From Streptomyces sp. NBC_00576 (lineage in GTDB: Bacteria > Actinomycetota > Actinomycetes > Streptomycetales > Streptomycetaceae): DNA of 64,000 bases. The stretch covers positions 8,432,001-8,496,000 of the forward strand of contig NZ_CP107780.1 of NCBI RefSeq assembly GCF_036345175.1, given 5' to 3'. The translations under genes and the position numbers were made by a program. The notes beneath the pieces were generated by a model. The model made no database searches. It was not told the origin of the DNA and was given only the letters and a program-made list of their open reading frames with translations. Below, piece after piece: positions 37,106 through 45,373 of the stretch (the stretch's first letter is position 1; each line of letters starts with the position of its first letter).

Positions 37106-38782
37106 ATGGACGGCGCACGATCGGTGAACGGGGCGGCGGGCAAAGGGAGTTCCGCTGATACGCGGGATTCCGTGCGCCGGGGTGAGGCCGCCAGGGGCGA
37201 GAAGCTGGCCGACTGGGCCGACGGACGACTGGGCCTCTACGCCCTCGCCAAGGCCAACATGCGCAAGGTCTTCCCGGACCACTGGTCCTTCATGCTCGGC
37301 GAGATCTGCCTCTACAGCTTCCTCATCCTGATCCTCACCGGCGTCTACCTCACCCTCTTTTTCGAACCGAGCGGCGTCGAGGTCGTCTACAACGGCACGT
37401 ACACGCCGCTCAACGGCGTCATCATGACCAGGGCGTACGAGTCCACGCTCGACATCAGCTTCGACGTACGCGGCGGACTGCTGATCCGGCAGATCCACCA
37501 CTGGGCGGCGCTCGTCTTTGTCGCCGGGATGCTCATCCACATGATGCGGGTGTTCTTCACCGGCGCGTTCCGCAAGCCGCGCGAGCTCAACTGGGTGTTC
37601 GGCTGGACCCTGTTGTTCCTCGGCATCATCACCGGCCTGACCGGCTACTCGCTCCCCGACGACCTGCTCTCCGGCACCGGCCTCCGCTTCGCCGACGGCG
37701 CGATCCTGTCCGTCCCGGTCGTGGGGACGTACCTCTCCATGTTCCTCTTCGGCGGGGAGTTCCCGGGCCACGACATCATCTCGCGGCTCTTCCCGATCCA
37801 TGTGCTGCTGCTGCCGGGAATCATGCTGGGGCTGGTCGTCGCCCATCTGATCCTGGTCTTCTACCACAAGCACACGCAGTACCCAGGGCCCGGCCGGGAC
37901 GAGAAAACGGTCGTCGGTATGCCCTTCCTGCCGGTCTACATGGCCAAGGCGGGCGGCTTCTTCTTCCTCACCTTCGGCGTGCTGGCCGTCATGGGCGCCA
38001 TCGCCAGCATCAACCCCGTCTGGGCGTTCGGCCCCTACCGCGCGGACCTTGTCACCACCGGCGCCCAGCCGGACTGGTACCTCGGCTTCTCCGAGGGACT
38101 GATCCGGGTGATGCCGGGATGGGAGATCAACGCCTGGGGCCACACCCTGGCGCTGGGCGTCTTCATCCCCTTCTCCCTCTTCCCGCTCATCATGGCGGCC
38201 ATCGGCGTGTACCCGTTCATCGAGGGCTGGATCACCGGCGACAAACGCGAGCACCATATTCTCGACCGACCACGAAACGTCCCTGTCCGTACGGGACTCG
38301 GCGTGGCCTGGCTGAGCCTGTACGGGGTGCTGCTGATCGGCGGCGGCAACGACATCGTGGCCACGCATCTGCATCTGTCGATCAACACGATCACCTGGTT
38401 CGTGCGGGTCGGATTCTTCGTGGTGCCGGTGGTCGCCTTCGTCGTGACGAAGCGGATCTGCCTGGGGCTCCAGCGCAGCGACCGCGACAAGGTGCTGCAC
38501 GGCAGGGAGACGGGCACCATCAAGCGGCTTCCGCACGGCGAGTACGTCGAAGTCCACGAACGGCTCCCGCAGGAGGCGCTGTTCACCCTCACCCAGCACG
38601 AACAGGCCCCGCCGTACGAGATCGGCCCGCTCGTCGACACCAATGGCGTCCGCCGCCGGGTCACCCCCGGGCAGCGGCTGCGGGCCCGGCTGGCCCGGTC
38701 CATGTTCGGCCCCGACACCCGGATTCCCAAGCCGACAGCGGAGGAGCACCGGGAACTGACCGGCGGCGATCACCACCACTGA
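37106..38782 (+). CDS. Cytochrome b subunit of a bc-type complex (orphan QcrB paralogue)
   Basis: 558 residues, ATG at 37106 with GGGGGAGG upstream. Helix 2 has RQIHHWAALVFVAGMLIHMMRVF and helix 4 FPIHVLLLPGIMLGLVVAHLILVFYH, giving the four heme-ligand histidines; the quinol-site PEWY motif appears as PDWYLGF. A hydrophilic C-terminal tail of about 110 residues follows, as in actinobacterial QcrB. The usual partners, QcrA Rieske protein and QcrC cytochrome cc, are absent on both sides, so this is a second, stand-alone copy rather than the main respiratory gene. It might replace QcrB under particular conditions or serve another electron acceptor. Confidence 0.88.
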   Translation: MDGARSVNGAAGKGSSADTRDSVRRGEAARGEKLADWADGRLGLYALAKANMRKVFPDHWSFMLGEICLYSFLILILTGVYLTLFFEPSGVEVVYNGTYTPLNGVIMTRAYESTLDISFDVRGGLLIRQIHHWAALVFVAGMLIHMMRVFFTGAFRKPRELNWVFGWTLLFLGIITGLTGYSLPDDLLSGTGLRFADGAILSVPVVGTYLSMFLFGGEFPGHDIISRLFPIHVLLLPGIMLGLVVAHLILVFYHKHTQYPGPGRDEKTVVGMPFLPVYMAKAGGFFFLTFGVLAVMGAIASINPVWAFGPYRADLVTTGAQPDWYLGFSEGLIRVMPGWEINAWGHTLALGVFIPFSLFPLIMAAIGVYPFIEGWITGDKREHHILDRPRNVPVRTGLGVAWLSLYGVLLIGGGNDIVATHLHLSINTITWFVRVGFFVVPVVAFVVTKRICLGLQRSDRDKVLHGRETGTIKRLPHGEYVEVHERLPQEALFTLTQHEQAPPYEIGPLVDTNGVRRRVTPGQRLRARLARSMFGPDTRIPKPTAEEHRELTGGDHHH

Positions 38783-38806
38783 GTCCGCCTCCCGCCGACC
38801 TTCCCT

Positions 38807-38820
38807 AACAAGTGTTTGGT
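38807..38820. promoter_or_regulatory. KstR2-like operator
   Basis: AACAAGTGTTTGGT matches the KstR2 consensus AnCAAGnnCTTGnT at nine of its ten fixed positions. It is embedded in an 18-base imperfect palindrome (CTA.CAA....TTG.TAG, 38805-38822) and sits directly upstream of the -10 box of the SDR gene, where a bound repressor would block RNA polymerase. The TetR gene two positions downstream is the obvious candidate regulator. Confidence 0.6.
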
Positions 38821-38823
38821 AGG

Positions 38824-38829
38824 TACTGT
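38824..38829 (+). promoter_or_regulatory. -10 hexamer TACTGT for the SDR gene (leaderless)
   Basis: TACTGT ends six bases before the ATG at 38836 and no ribosome site exists between, as in leaderless actinomycete genes. The KstR2-like operator ends three bases upstream of it. Confidence 0.5.
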
Positions 38830-38835
38830 GGTCCC

Positions 38836-39621
38836 ATGGGAGACGTCGAGAGTCCGGCGTACGTACCCGGACACGGGCTGCTGAAGGGGCGTACCGCCGT
38901 CATCACGGCAGCCGCGGGTGCGGGGATCGGCGGGGCCACCGCCCGCCGGTTCCTGGAGGAGGGCGCGCGCGTGCTGATCAGCGACGCGCACGCGCGGCGG
39001 CTCAAGGAGTACGAGGGGGAACTGGCCGGGGAGTTCGAGGGCGTCGACTCACTGCCCTGCGACGTCACCGACGAACGCCAGGTGCGGGCCCTCTTCGACA
39101 CGGCCGTACGCGTGCACGGGCGCCTCGACATTGTCGTCAACAACGCGGGTCTCGGGGGCACTTCGGCCCTCGCCGACATGACGGACGAACAGTGGTCGAA
39201 GGTCCTGGACGTGACGCTCAACGGCACGTTCCGGTGCGTACGGGCCGCGTTGCGGGCCTTTCGCGAGAGCGGGTCGGGAGGCGTCGTCGTCAACAACGCG
39301 TCCGTCGTCGGGTGGCGGGCTCAGGCCGGTCAGGCGCACTACGCCGCCGCCAAGGCGGGCGTCATGGCGCTTACCCGGAGCGCGGCCATCGAGGCGGCCG
39401 AATACGGGGTCCGGGTCAACGCGGTGTCGCCGAGCCTCGCCATGCATCCCCACCTCGTGAAGGTGACAACCCCGGAACTCCTGGCCGAACTGACGGCCCG
39501 TGAGGCCTTCGGGCGGTACGCCGAGCCCTGGGAGGTGGCCAACGTGATCGTGTTCCTGGCGTCCGGCTACTCCTCGTACCTGACCGGAGAGGTCGTCTCC
39601 GTCAGCAGCCAGCACCCCTAG
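38836..39621 (+). CDS. Short-chain dehydrogenase/reductase (IpdF-like position)
   Basis: 261-residue SDR, ATG at 38836. Cofactor motif VITAAAGAGIGGATA, NNAG motif VVNNAGLGG, catalytic Ser in VNNASVVGW and the YxxxK pair in HYAAAKAGVMALT. The C-terminal AEPWEVANVIVFLASGYSSYLTGEVV is typical of 3-ketoacyl/alcohol SDRs. Followed by a TetR gene and a thiolase gene, the same order as Rv3559c (ipdF), Rv3557c (kstR2) and Rv3556c (fadA6) in Mycobacterium tuberculosis, where the SDR acts on a steroid CD-ring CoA intermediate. That function is inferred from order and operator. Confidence 0.88.
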   Translation: MGDVESPAYVPGHGLLKGRTAVITAAAGAGIGGATARRFLEEGARVLISDAHARRLKEYEGELAGEFEGVDSLPCDVTDERQVRALFDTAVRVHGRLDIVVNNAGLGGTSALADMTDEQWSKVLDVTLNGTFRCVRAALRAFRESGSGGVVVNNASVVGWRAQAGQAHYAAAKAGVMALTRSAAIEAAEYGVRVNAVSPSLAMHPHLVKVTTPELLAELTAREAFGRYAEPWEVANVIVFLASGYSSYLTGEVVSVSSQHP

Positions 39622-39640
39622 GCCGGCACATGTCTGGGAC

Positions 39641-39646
39641 CACAAT
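39641..39646 (+). promoter_or_regulatory. -10-like hexamer CACAAT for the TetR gene (leaderless)
   Basis: CACAAT ends six bases before the GTG at 39653 within the 31-base gap after the SDR gene; no ribosome site. The regulator may thus have its own promoter. Confidence 0.4.
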
Positions 39647-39652
39647 GGACGA

Positions 39653-40267
39653 GTGCCTCCTACGAAGAAGAAGCCCCAGGTGACCGCCGTGCCCGCCCGC
39701 CGCCGTGAACTCCTCGACACCGCCGCCGAAGTGTTCGCCGAACAGGGCTACAACGCCACCACCGTACGCAAGATCGCGGACCACGCCGGCATGCTCGCGG
39801 GCAGCCTCTACTACCACTTCGACTCCAAGGAATCGATGCTGGAGGAGATCCTGCGCACGTTCCTCGACGAGCTGTGGGACGGCTACGACACCGTCCTGGA
39901 CGCCGAGTCCGGGCCGCGCGAGACGCTGGAAGCGCTGGTCATCGAGTCGTTCCGGGAGATCGACCGGCACCGTGCCGCCGTCGCGATCTACCAGAAGGAG
40001 TCCAAGCAGCTCGTCACACAGGAACGGTTCGCGTTCCTCGCCGAGTCGCAGCGCAGATTCGAGAAGGCGTGGCTGTCCACGCTGGAACGCGGAGTCGCCG
40101 CCGAGGTCTTCCGCGCCGACCTCGACATCCGCCTCACCTACCGCTTCGTGCGCGACACCGTGTGGGTCGCCGCGTCCTGGTACCGGCCCGGTGGACAGCA
40201 CAGTCCGGAGGAGATCGCCCGCCAGTACCTGTCGATGGTGCTGGACGGGATCGCCGTACGTGAATAG
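39653..40267 (+). CDS. TetR-family regulator (KstR2-like)
   Basis: 204 residues from GTG 39653. N-terminal helix-turn-helix: RRELLDTAAEVFAEQGYNATTVRKIADHAGMLAGSLYYHFDSKESMLEEI. The C-terminal ligand domain (ESFREIDRHRAAVAIYQKESKQLVTQERF) is of the acyl-CoA-responsive TetR_C type used by KstR2 and relatives. It stands between the SDR and the thiolase and probably controls them through the operator at 38807. Whether its ligand is a steroid-derived CoA ester cannot be told from sequence. Confidence 0.9.
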   Translation: MPPTKKKPQVTAVPARRRELLDTAAEVFAEQGYNATTVRKIADHAGMLAGSLYYHFDSKESMLEEILRTFLDELWDGYDTVLDAESGPRETLEALVIESFREIDRHRAAVAIYQKESKQLVTQERFAFLAESQRRFEKAWLSTLERGVAAEVFRADLDIRLTYRFVRDTVWVAASWYRPGGQHSPEEIARQYLSMVLDGIAVRE

Positions 40268-40308
40268 CCCTTTCCTGTGAGGGATACGAGGGATATGAGG
40301 GAGTTGCC

Positions 40309-41466
40309 ATGGCCGAGGCCTACATCGTCGAAGCGGTCCGTACGCCCGTGGGGCGGCGCGGAGGTGGTCTGAGCGGTGTCCATCCGGCGGACCTGGGCGC
40401 GCACGCGCTGACCGCGCTCATGTCGCGGGCCGGGCTCGACCCGGCCGCCGTGGAGGACGTCGTCTTCGGGTGCCTGGACACGGTGGGGCCGCAGGCCGGT
40501 GACATCGCCCGCACCAGCTGGCTGGCCGCCGGGCTGCCCGAGGAAGTGCCGGGGGTGACCGTCGACCGGCAGTGCGGATCCTCGCAGCAGGCCGTCCACT
40601 TCGCCGCGCAGGCCGTGCTGTCCGGCACGCAGGACCTGGTCGTCGCGGGTGGCGTCCAGAACATGTCGATGATCCCGATCGCCTTCGCCTCCCGCCAGGC
40701 GGCCCTGCCCCTGGGGCTCACGGAGGGCCCGTTCGCGGGCAGCGCGGGCTGGCGGGCCCGGTACGGGGAGCGGCCGGTGAACCAGTTCGCCGGCGCCGAG
40801 ATGATCGCCGCCAAGTGGGGCATCAGCAGGCAGGACCAGGAGGAGTACGCGCTGCGCTCGCACGAACGCGCGGTCCTGGCCATCGACGAGGGCCGCTTCG
40901 CCCGCGAGACGGTCGCCTACGAGACGGTGAGCGTCGACGAGGGCCCGCGCCGGGACACCTCCCTGGCGAAGATGGCCGGCCTGAAGCCCGTCATCGACGG
41001 CGGCACCATCACCGCCGCCGTCTCCTCCCAGGTCTCCGACGGCGCCGCCGCGATGCTGCTCGCCTCCGAGCGGGCGGTACGCGAACACGGGCTGCGGCCC
41101 CGGGCCCGCGTCCACCATCTGTCCGTACGGGGCGAGGACCCGATCCGGATGCTGACGGCGCCGATCCCGGCCACCGCACACGCCCTCAAGAAGACCGGCC
41201 TGTCCATCGACGACATCGACCTCGTCGAGATCAACGAGGCCTTCGCCCCGGTCGTCCTCGCCTGGCTGAAGGAGACCGGTGCCGATCCGGCCAGGGTCAA
41301 CGTCAACGGCGGCGCGATAGCCCTGGGGCACCCCCTGGGCGCGACCGGCGTCAAGCTGATGACGACCCTTCTGCACGAACTGGAGCGCACGGGCGGGCGG
41401 TTCGGGCTCCAGACGATGTGCGAGGGCGGGGGACAGGCGAACGTGACGATCATCGAACGGCTTTGA
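40309..41466 (+). CDS. Acetyl-CoA acetyltransferase / 3-ketoacyl-CoA thiolase (FadA6-like)
   Basis: 385 residues, ATG at 40309 with GAGGGAG upstream. Cys89 in VTVDRQCGSSQQAVHFAAQ is the acyl nucleophile; the second active-site loop NGGAIALGHPLGATG supplies His and TMCEGGGQAN supplies the second Cys. The N-terminus MAEAYIVEAVRTPVGRRGG is close to steroid-type thiolases. In the FadA6 reading it would cleave a CD-ring-derived 3-oxoacyl-CoA. Other degradative thiolase roles remain open. Its stop overlaps the next SDR gene by four bases. Confidence 0.92.
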   Translation: MAEAYIVEAVRTPVGRRGGGLSGVHPADLGAHALTALMSRAGLDPAAVEDVVFGCLDTVGPQAGDIARTSWLAAGLPEEVPGVTVDRQCGSSQQAVHFAAQAVLSGTQDLVVAGGVQNMSMIPIAFASRQAALPLGLTEGPFAGSAGWRARYGERPVNQFAGAEMIAAKWGISRQDQEEYALRSHERAVLAIDEGRFARETVAYETVSVDEGPRRDTSLAKMAGLKPVIDGGTITAAVSSQVSDGAAAMLLASERAVREHGLRPRARVHHLSVRGEDPIRMLTAPIPATAHALKKTGLSIDDIDLVEINEAFAPVVLAWLKETGADPARVNVNGGAIALGHPLGATGVKLMTTLLHELERTGGRFGLQTMCEGGGQANVTIIERL

Positions 41467-42281
41467 GCAGCACGGTGAACGGCACAGCGAACGGTACGGA
41501 GAACCGTCGTCTGGGCGGTCGTGTCGCCCTTGTCACCGGCGGCACACGTGGAGTCGGCGCGGGCGTCGCCCGGGCCCTCGTCGAGGCGGGCGCAGAGGTG
41601 CTGGTCTGCGCTCGCCGGCCGCCTGAAGTCCCGCTGCCCGGCGTGGAGTTCAGGGCTGTCGATCTGCGGGACCGGACTGCCGTGTACGACTTCGTCGGGG
41701 GGCTGCCTCGCCTCGATGTCCTCGTCAACAATGTGGGGGGCAGTCCTTATCGGGCGTTGGGGGGTGCGGGTGCGGGTGCTGGGGGCGGAGACGGGGGTGC
41801 TGATGTCGAGCGGCATGTTCGTGTGATCGAGCTGAACCTGATCACGCCGCTCACGGTCTCCCTCGCCGCGTACGAGCACCTGAAACGGGCTCGGGGATCC
41901 GTTGTGATGATCGGCAGCGTCAGCGGGAGTCGTCCCTCGCCCGGGACCGCCGCGTACGGTGCCGCCAAGGCCGGGCTGGAGCATCTCGCCCGGTCGATGG
42001 CTGTCGAATGGGCGCCCGATGTCCGGGTCAACACCCTCGTCGTCGGCATGGTCCGCACCGAGCTGTCCCACCTGCACTACGGCGGCACCGACGGCGTCGA
42101 CGCCGTAGCCCGTACGGTCCCGGCGGGCCGCCTCGCCGACCCGTCCGACATCGGTGCTGCCGCGGTGTTCCTCGCCTCCGATGCCGCGGCGTACATCAGC
42201 GGGGCGAGTCTGCTGGTGCATGGCGGGGGGGAACGGCCGGCGTTTCTGGACGCGGCGACGGCGAACAGGGGTGGGGGGTGA
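41463..42281 (+). CDS. Short-chain dehydrogenase/reductase with Gly-rich insertion
   Basis: 272 residues if the TTG at 41463 (overlapping the thiolase stop) is used; GTG at 41475 gives 268 and has a faint GAG seven bases upstream. SDR motifs: VALVTGGTRGVGAGVA, LVNNVGGSPY, MIGSVSGSR and YGAAKAGLEHL. Between the NNVGG motif and the next helix there is a low-complexity Gly/Ala run (GGAGAGAGGGDGGAD, about 15 residues) that normal SDRs lack, coded by an imperfect G-rich tandem tract near 41756. Last gene of the thiolase unit; a type B repeat follows. Confidence 0.85.
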   Translation: MSSTVNGTANGTENRRLGGRVALVTGGTRGVGAGVARALVEAGAEVLVCARRPPEVPLPGVEFRAVDLRDRTAVYDFVGGLPRLDVLVNNVGGSPYRALGGAGAGAGGGDGGADVERHVRVIELNLITPLTVSLAAYEHLKRARGSVVMIGSVSGSRPSPGTAAYGAAKAGLEHLARSMAVEWAPDVRVNTLVVGMVRTELSHLHYGGTDGVDAVARTVPAGRLADPSDIGAAAVFLASDAAAYISGASLLVHGGGERPAFLDAATANRGGG

Positions 42282-42290
42282 GGGCGGGTT

Positions 42291-42400
42291 TTCTCGCCCC
42301 CGCCGCCCCTACCCGTCCCATCCCGTTCCTGGGGGCTGCCGCCCCCAGACCCCTGCTCCGGCCCTGAACGGGCCTTGTCCTCAAACGCCGGACGGGCTGG
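42291..42400. repeat. Streptomyces intergenic repeat, type B copy 2
   Basis: After the SDR gene: CCCCCGCCGCCCCTACCCGT, a GGGGGCTGCCGCCCCC stem, then CTCAAACGCCGGA-CGGGCTG. It repeats the blocks of 26541-26639. A third, shorter relative (TCGAACGCCGGACGAGCTTG) lies near 42470. These fill most of the 285-base gap before the ankyrin gene, where I see no other gene. Confidence 0.6.
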
Positions 42401-42566
42401 AAATGCCGCCCGGCACCGAGGATGTGGGTCGGTGGGAAACAAGGCCTGGGCGGCATCGACCTCGGCTGTCGAACGCCGGACGAGCTTGGATACCTGGTCC
42501 TGGGGCGGCGGGAAACACGGCCCGGGCTGCACTGGCCCAACCTCGCAACACCGGCGCAGCCACCCC

Positions 42567-43304
42567 TCACCCCAACCCCAGCGCCCCCTCCAACACCGCC
42601 ACGATCTCCGCATGCCCGGTCCCCTGATCGACGCCCGCCACCACGTTCCCGTCCCGCACAAGCTCCACGGCCACCCCCTCCGCCCAGCGCCGCGTCACGT
42701 ACTCGCCGCCGAAGCCGTGCGCGCGCCCCAACCCCGCCCGAAGCTCCGACGCCACGTCCAGCCGAGTCCACCGGCGGGCCTCCGTCAGCGCCTCCCCCCT
42801 GGACCCGGCGCCGTGCGCCAGCAGGGACCGTACGCAGGCGGGGGAGCCCCGGCGGGCGGCCGTGACCAGTGGGGGTTCGCCGGTAGGGCCGGGGCGGTTC
42901 GGGTCCGCGCCCGCTGTCAGGAGGGCCTCGGACACCGCCGCGTGACCACATCGCAGGGCCCAGGTCAGGGCCGTGAAACCGAACGCCTCCACGGCGTCGG
43001 GAACGGCCCCCGAAGCCAGCAGCGCGCGAACAACCTCCGCATGCCCGCCGCAGGCCGCCCCGCACAGAGGGAGGTCCGAGCCCGCGCTCAGCCGGTCGGG
43101 CGCGGCACCGGCGGACAGCAGCAGCCGTACGATGCCGGGCGCGTCGCTCACCGCCGCCACATACAGGGCGGTCTGGCCGTCCTCGTCCACCGCTTCCGGG
43201 CTCACACCGAGGCGCAGCAGCCGTACGACCGCGTCCTCGTCACCTTCGTACACCGCGGTGAAGAGATCGCGCTCACTGCCGTTCGGAGGTTCTTGCCCGT
43301 TCAT
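42567..43304 (-). CDS. Ankyrin-repeat protein
   Basis: 245 residues from ATG 43304 (MNGQEPPNGSERDLFTAVYEGDED); a GTG at 43367 would add 21 residues. Four to five ankyrin repeats are clear, each with the TALxxA / G-H-x-x-V-V-x-x-L-L pattern: DEDGQTALYVAAVSDAPGIVRLLLSAGA, SDLPLCGAACGGHAEVVRALLASGA, EAFGFTALTWALRCGHAAVSEALLTAGA, TGEPPLVTAARRGSPACVRSLLAHGA. The last 60 residues form a separate polar domain. No signal peptide. Protein-protein interaction role likely; partner unknown. Confidence 0.88.
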   Translation of the reverse strand: MNGQEPPNGSERDLFTAVYEGDEDAVVRLLRLGVSPEAVDEDGQTALYVAAVSDAPGIVRLLLSAGAAPDRLSAGSDLPLCGAACGGHAEVVRALLASGAVPDAVEAFGFTALTWALRCGHAAVSEALLTAGADPNRPGPTGEPPLVTAARRGSPACVRSLLAHGAGSRGEALTEARRWTRLDVASELRAGLGRAHGFGGEYVTRRWAEGVAVELVRDGNVVAGVDQGTGHAEIVAVLEGALGLG

Positions 43305-43379
43305 ACCTTCCGACCATCGCTCCCGAAGTGCCCGTGAGGCAAAGGGTTTCGGGGTGAAATGCCCCACGCTTCCCCGATG

Positions 43380-44315
43380 TCACGTGTCGCACTCCAGCAC
43401 CGTCCGGCACACCCCGCACCGCGCCCGCACGCGCCCCCGCACCGGCACCCTGATGCGCTGGTGACAGGTCGGACAGGGAAACGAGACCCGCAGCCGCCCG
43501 TGCCCATCGGGGACATCAGGGCCACCGGGGGCATCGGGCGTGAAGCTGTACGGGACGATGCCCGGCTGCGCGGCACCCGGCGCGTGCGGGTCCTGGGCAT
43601 GGCGGCGGTCACGGGCGTAGCGCCGGCGCCCCGCCCAGCCGGCCGCCGTCAGCGGGGGCTGGCGTGTGTCGCGGCGGGCCAGTTCCATGCCCGCCGTGTA
43701 CGCCGTGTACGCCTGCGGGCTGGTGAACCAGATCGCCGGGTCCTCGTCGAAGACCAGCGCACGCTTGGCCAGGACGTACCCGAACTCCTCCGGGGTGAGA
43801 TAGCCGAGCTTCTGCGAGGAGGTCGCGTCCTCACGGAAGGCGTCCAGGAGCAGCCAGCCCGCGCCCAGATACGCCGCCGCCGTGTCCGTGAGGATCTCGT
43901 TGTCCCGCGTTCCCGGGAACGACAGGTCCAGGCGGTGCAGATAGACGTGCATCACCTCGTGCGCGAGGGCCGCGCCGATGTCCCTGCGATGGGTACGGAA
44001 ACGGTCGTTCAACTCGATGAAGTACTCGGGCCCAGCCGCCAGTTCGACGTTCGCCGCGTGGGTCATCTCGCGGAAACCGACGATCATGCGCGCGTCGGGG
44101 AGCCGGTAGTGGCGCACGATCTCGTGGGCCACGCGCTGCACGCCCGGATACAGGTCGTCGGTGTCGCAGAAGGCCACGTCGACGGGGGCCACGCTGGTCG
44201 CGAAGGTGTGAACGGTGTCGTACGACAGCCTCTTGTAGAGCGCGTTGATCGCGGCCCGCACCGTCTCCAGGTGTGGGTAGCCGTGCTCGACCGGTCCGCC
44301 GTTCGCCACGTCCAT
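43380..44315 (-). CDS. HExxH metallopeptidase-like protein with C-terminal zinc ribbon
   Basis: 311 residues from ATG 44315 (MDVANGGPVEHGYPHLETV); an upstream in-frame start at 44438 would add 41 residues. His119-Glu120-x-x-His123-x-x-x-His127 (HEVMHVYLH) is a typical zincin site, followed by a helical region with DNEILTDTAAAYLGAGWLLLDAF whose Glu/Asp residues may supply further ligands. The C-terminus carries CPTCHQRIRVPV...ARCGVCRTVLEC, a four-Cys zinc ribbon. No signal peptide is seen, so it is probably cytosolic. I do not recognise the family by name; proteolytic activity is inferred only from HExxH. Confidence 0.8.
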   Translation of the reverse strand: MDVANGGPVEHGYPHLETVRAAINALYKRLSYDTVHTFATSVAPVDVAFCDTDDLYPGVQRVAHEIVRHYRLPDARMIVGFREMTHAANVELAAGPEYFIELNDRFRTHRRDIGAALAHEVMHVYLHRLDLSFPGTRDNEILTDTAAAYLGAGWLLLDAFREDATSSQKLGYLTPEEFGYVLAKRALVFDEDPAIWFTSPQAYTAYTAGMELARRDTRQPPLTAAGWAGRRRYARDRRHAQDPHAPGAAQPGIVPYSFTPDAPGGPDVPDGHGRLRVSFPCPTCHQRIRVPVRGRVRARCGVCRTVLECDT

Positions 44316-44495
44316 ACCCCCAAGACGCCCTGAACTCTTCTCCACGATACGTACCGGAGTGCTGTCAGTGAGAGCGGATTTCCTGCCGTCCGGTTCCGCC
44401 AGGGGCACGTGAGATCCGCCCTTGTCCCGCACCCGCATCGATCTTCATACTTGTGTTCTTTGTCATCACACACCCCACACCCGAAGGGACGTACG

Positions 44496-45290
44496 TTGAC
44501 CCATACCTCGTCAGCCGGAAGAGGTCTCTCCCTGGTCAAGCGGGCCGCGGCAGTCGGTGCCGCGGCCCTCGCGATCGCGAGCCTCCAGCCGCTCGCCGCC
44601 CAGGCCGCGCCAGCGCCCGTCATAGGAGGAACGCCCGCCGCGCAGAACGAGTTCCCGTGGCTGGTGCACCTCTCGATGGGCTGTGGAGGCGCGCTCTACA
44701 AGAAGGACGTCGTCCTGACCGCCGCCCACTGCGTGGACGGTTCCGGCGCCAACACGGGCATCACCGTCACCGCCGGGGTCGCCGACCTGAACGCCTCGGG
44801 GGCGATCAAGGTCAAGTCGACCAAGGTCCGCCAGGCCCCGGGCTACGACGGCAACGGCAAGGACTGGGCGCTCATCAAGCTCGCCCGGCCGATCAACAAG
44901 CCCACACTGAAGATCGCCACGACCACCCAGTACAACCGCGGCACGTTCACCATCGCGGGTTGGGGCGACACCAAGGAGAACGGCGGCACCGGCACCACCA
45001 AGCTCCAGAAGGCCACCGTCCCCTACGTCAGCGACGCGGCCTGCAAACTGCGCTACGGCAATCAGCTCGTGCCCGGCGACGAACTGTGCGCCGGCTACCT
45101 GGCGGGCGGCGTCGACACCTGCCAGGGCGACTCCGGGGGCCCCATGTTCCGCAAGGACGACACGGGTGCCTGGATCCAGGTCGGCATCGTCAGCTGGGGC
45201 TACGGCTGCGCCCGGCCCGGCGTACCCGGCGTCTACTCCCAGGTGTCCACCTTCGCGAAGGACATAGCCCGGGCGGCGTCCGCCCTGTAA
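44496..45290 (+). CDS. Secreted trypsin-like serine protease
   Basis: 264 residues from TTG 44496, chosen because GAAGGGAC lies eight bases upstream. Signal peptide to about residue 48 (LVKRAAAVGAAALAIASLQPLAAQAAPA), then the mature trypsin N-terminus VIGGTPAAQNEFPW. Catalytic triad: His in LTAAHCVDG, Asp in KDWALIKL, Ser in CQGDSGGP; the Asp six residues before the Ser (VDTCQGDSGG) sets trypsin-like Lys/Arg specificity. Six cysteines fit three disulfides. Close to Streptomyces griseus trypsin. Divergent from the HExxH gene, convergent with the GH35 gene. Confidence 0.94.
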   Translation: MTHTSSAGRGLSLVKRAAAVGAAALAIASLQPLAAQAAPAPVIGGTPAAQNEFPWLVHLSMGCGGALYKKDVVLTAAHCVDGSGANTGITVTAGVADLNASGAIKVKSTKVRQAPGYDGNGKDWALIKLARPINKPTLKIATTTQYNRGTFTIAGWGDTKENGGTGTTKLQKATVPYVSDAACKLRYGNQLVPGDELCAGYLAGGVDTCQGDSGGPMFRKDDTGAWIQVGIVSWGYGCARPGVPGVYSQVSTFAKDIARAASAL

Positions 45291-45293
45291 GGC

Positions 45294-45335
45294 TTCCGAA
45301 TCCGGCGGGGCCCCACGGCCTCGCCGGAATCCGGA
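45294..45335. terminator. Imperfect hairpin between the protease and GH35 genes
   Basis: Arms TTCCGAATCCGGCG and CGCCGGAATCCGGAA flank a GGGGCCCCACGGCC loop region; one bulge. Lies right after the protease stop in a convergent gap, so it can serve both genes. Confidence 0.55.
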
Positions 45336-45373
45336 AACCTGCACGCACGCGCGCATGCATGGGCGCGGGCACG

